This document shows positions 13,676-13,843 of a stretch of DNA of 13,843 nt, piece after piece. Position numbers and translations under genes: made by a program. Below the pieces are notes generated by a model. That model had not been told where the DNA came from and made no database searches. It saw only the letters and a list, made by a program, of their open reading frames with translations. The stretch is from an uncultured delta proteobacterium (GTDB lineage Bacteria; Desulfobacterota; Syntrophorhabdia; Syntrophorhabdales; Syntrophorhabdaceae): positions 1-13,843 of the forward strand of contig CAIQJW010000318.1 of assembly GCA_903872255.1 (NCBI GenBank). The letters are read 5' to 3'. Position 1 is the stretch's first letter. Each line of letters starts with the position of its first letter.

Positions 13676-13843
13676 TTGTGGAATCCGAAACACAACATAT
13701 TTAACGAAGATCGATATGGATCTCTTTTCGGCATGTTGTTCGGGAAATAACGCAGGAAAAGCAGGCCATCAATACCGTGCATACCTAATGTATAGTCGAG
13801 AAACCCGATAAAATCTAGAATAAAATCACTATATTCTGCAGGA
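13676..13843. other. Upstream region of the autotransporter gene
   Basis: No gene is supported in these 168 bases. An interrupted palindrome, AGATC, six bases, GATCT (13708-13723), lies about 35 bases upstream of the chosen start and could be an operator. Several AT-rich -10-like stretches are present on the minus strand, but none has a convincing -35 partner, so no promoter is called. Confidence 0.4.

Noticed and set aside
1..13843. CRISPR arrays, tRNA or rRNA genes, riboswitches, toxin-antitoxin or phage-defence modules
   Set aside because: Looked for by eye on both strands; no regularly spaced repeat array, RNA gene or such gene pair was recognised.

Overview
The window looks like chromosome from an anaerobic Gram-negative (diderm) bacterium of medium-to-high GC. 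Outer-membrane proteins (a TolC-type channel and an autotransporter barrel) show two membranes. The HdrD-like iron-sulfur/cytochrome b membrane protein is of the kind linked to electron-transfer flavoproteins in syntrophic and sulfate-reducing Desulfobacterota. Assignment to that phylum (for example a Syntrophales or Syntrophorhabdales relative) is an inference from gene content only.

Layout. (1) Positions 1-2152, minus strand: a single-gene unit for a NarI/HdrD-type membrane iron-sulfur oxidoreductase, with its own promoter, a CRP/FNR-like palindrome and an intrinsic terminator. (2) Positions 2243-4121, plus strand: a LysM-NlpC/P60 cell-wall hydrolase, then a 445-base gap holding three hairpin copies of a TCATCCCGG-type dispersed repeat, then a small single-pass membrane protein with a TPR-like domain whose predicted promoter leaves almost no leader. 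(3) Positions 4154-9752, minus strand: a five-gene overlapping operon for a tripartite ABC efflux system. Its order of transcription is TolC-like channel, HlyD/MacA-like adaptor, ATPase, permease 1, permease 2. The permeases are two different MacB-like proteins separate from the ATPase, unlike the fused MacB. (4) Positions 9785-10130: a 320-base remnant of a REP-associated tyrosine transposase (IS200-like) element bounded by perfect 23-base inverted repeats, next to a triplicated 9-mer. (5) Positions 10169-13675, minus strand: a roughly 1170-residue autotransporter whose passenger begins with a purple-acid-phosphatase-like metallophosphoesterase domain, followed by Asn/Thr/Gly-rich repeats, two autotransporter-associated strand repeats and a C-terminal barrel ending in Phe.

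How they work together. The five efflux genes form one machine spanning both membranes. The other genes appear to be independent units: energy metabolism at the inner membrane, peptidoglycan turnover, and a surface-displayed phosphatase. Nothing here amounts to a clearly new multi-gene system. The most unusual items are the phosphatase autotransporter, the internally deleted transposase element and the unfused two-permease MacB arrangement. All assignments come from reading motifs by eye; no database search was run.
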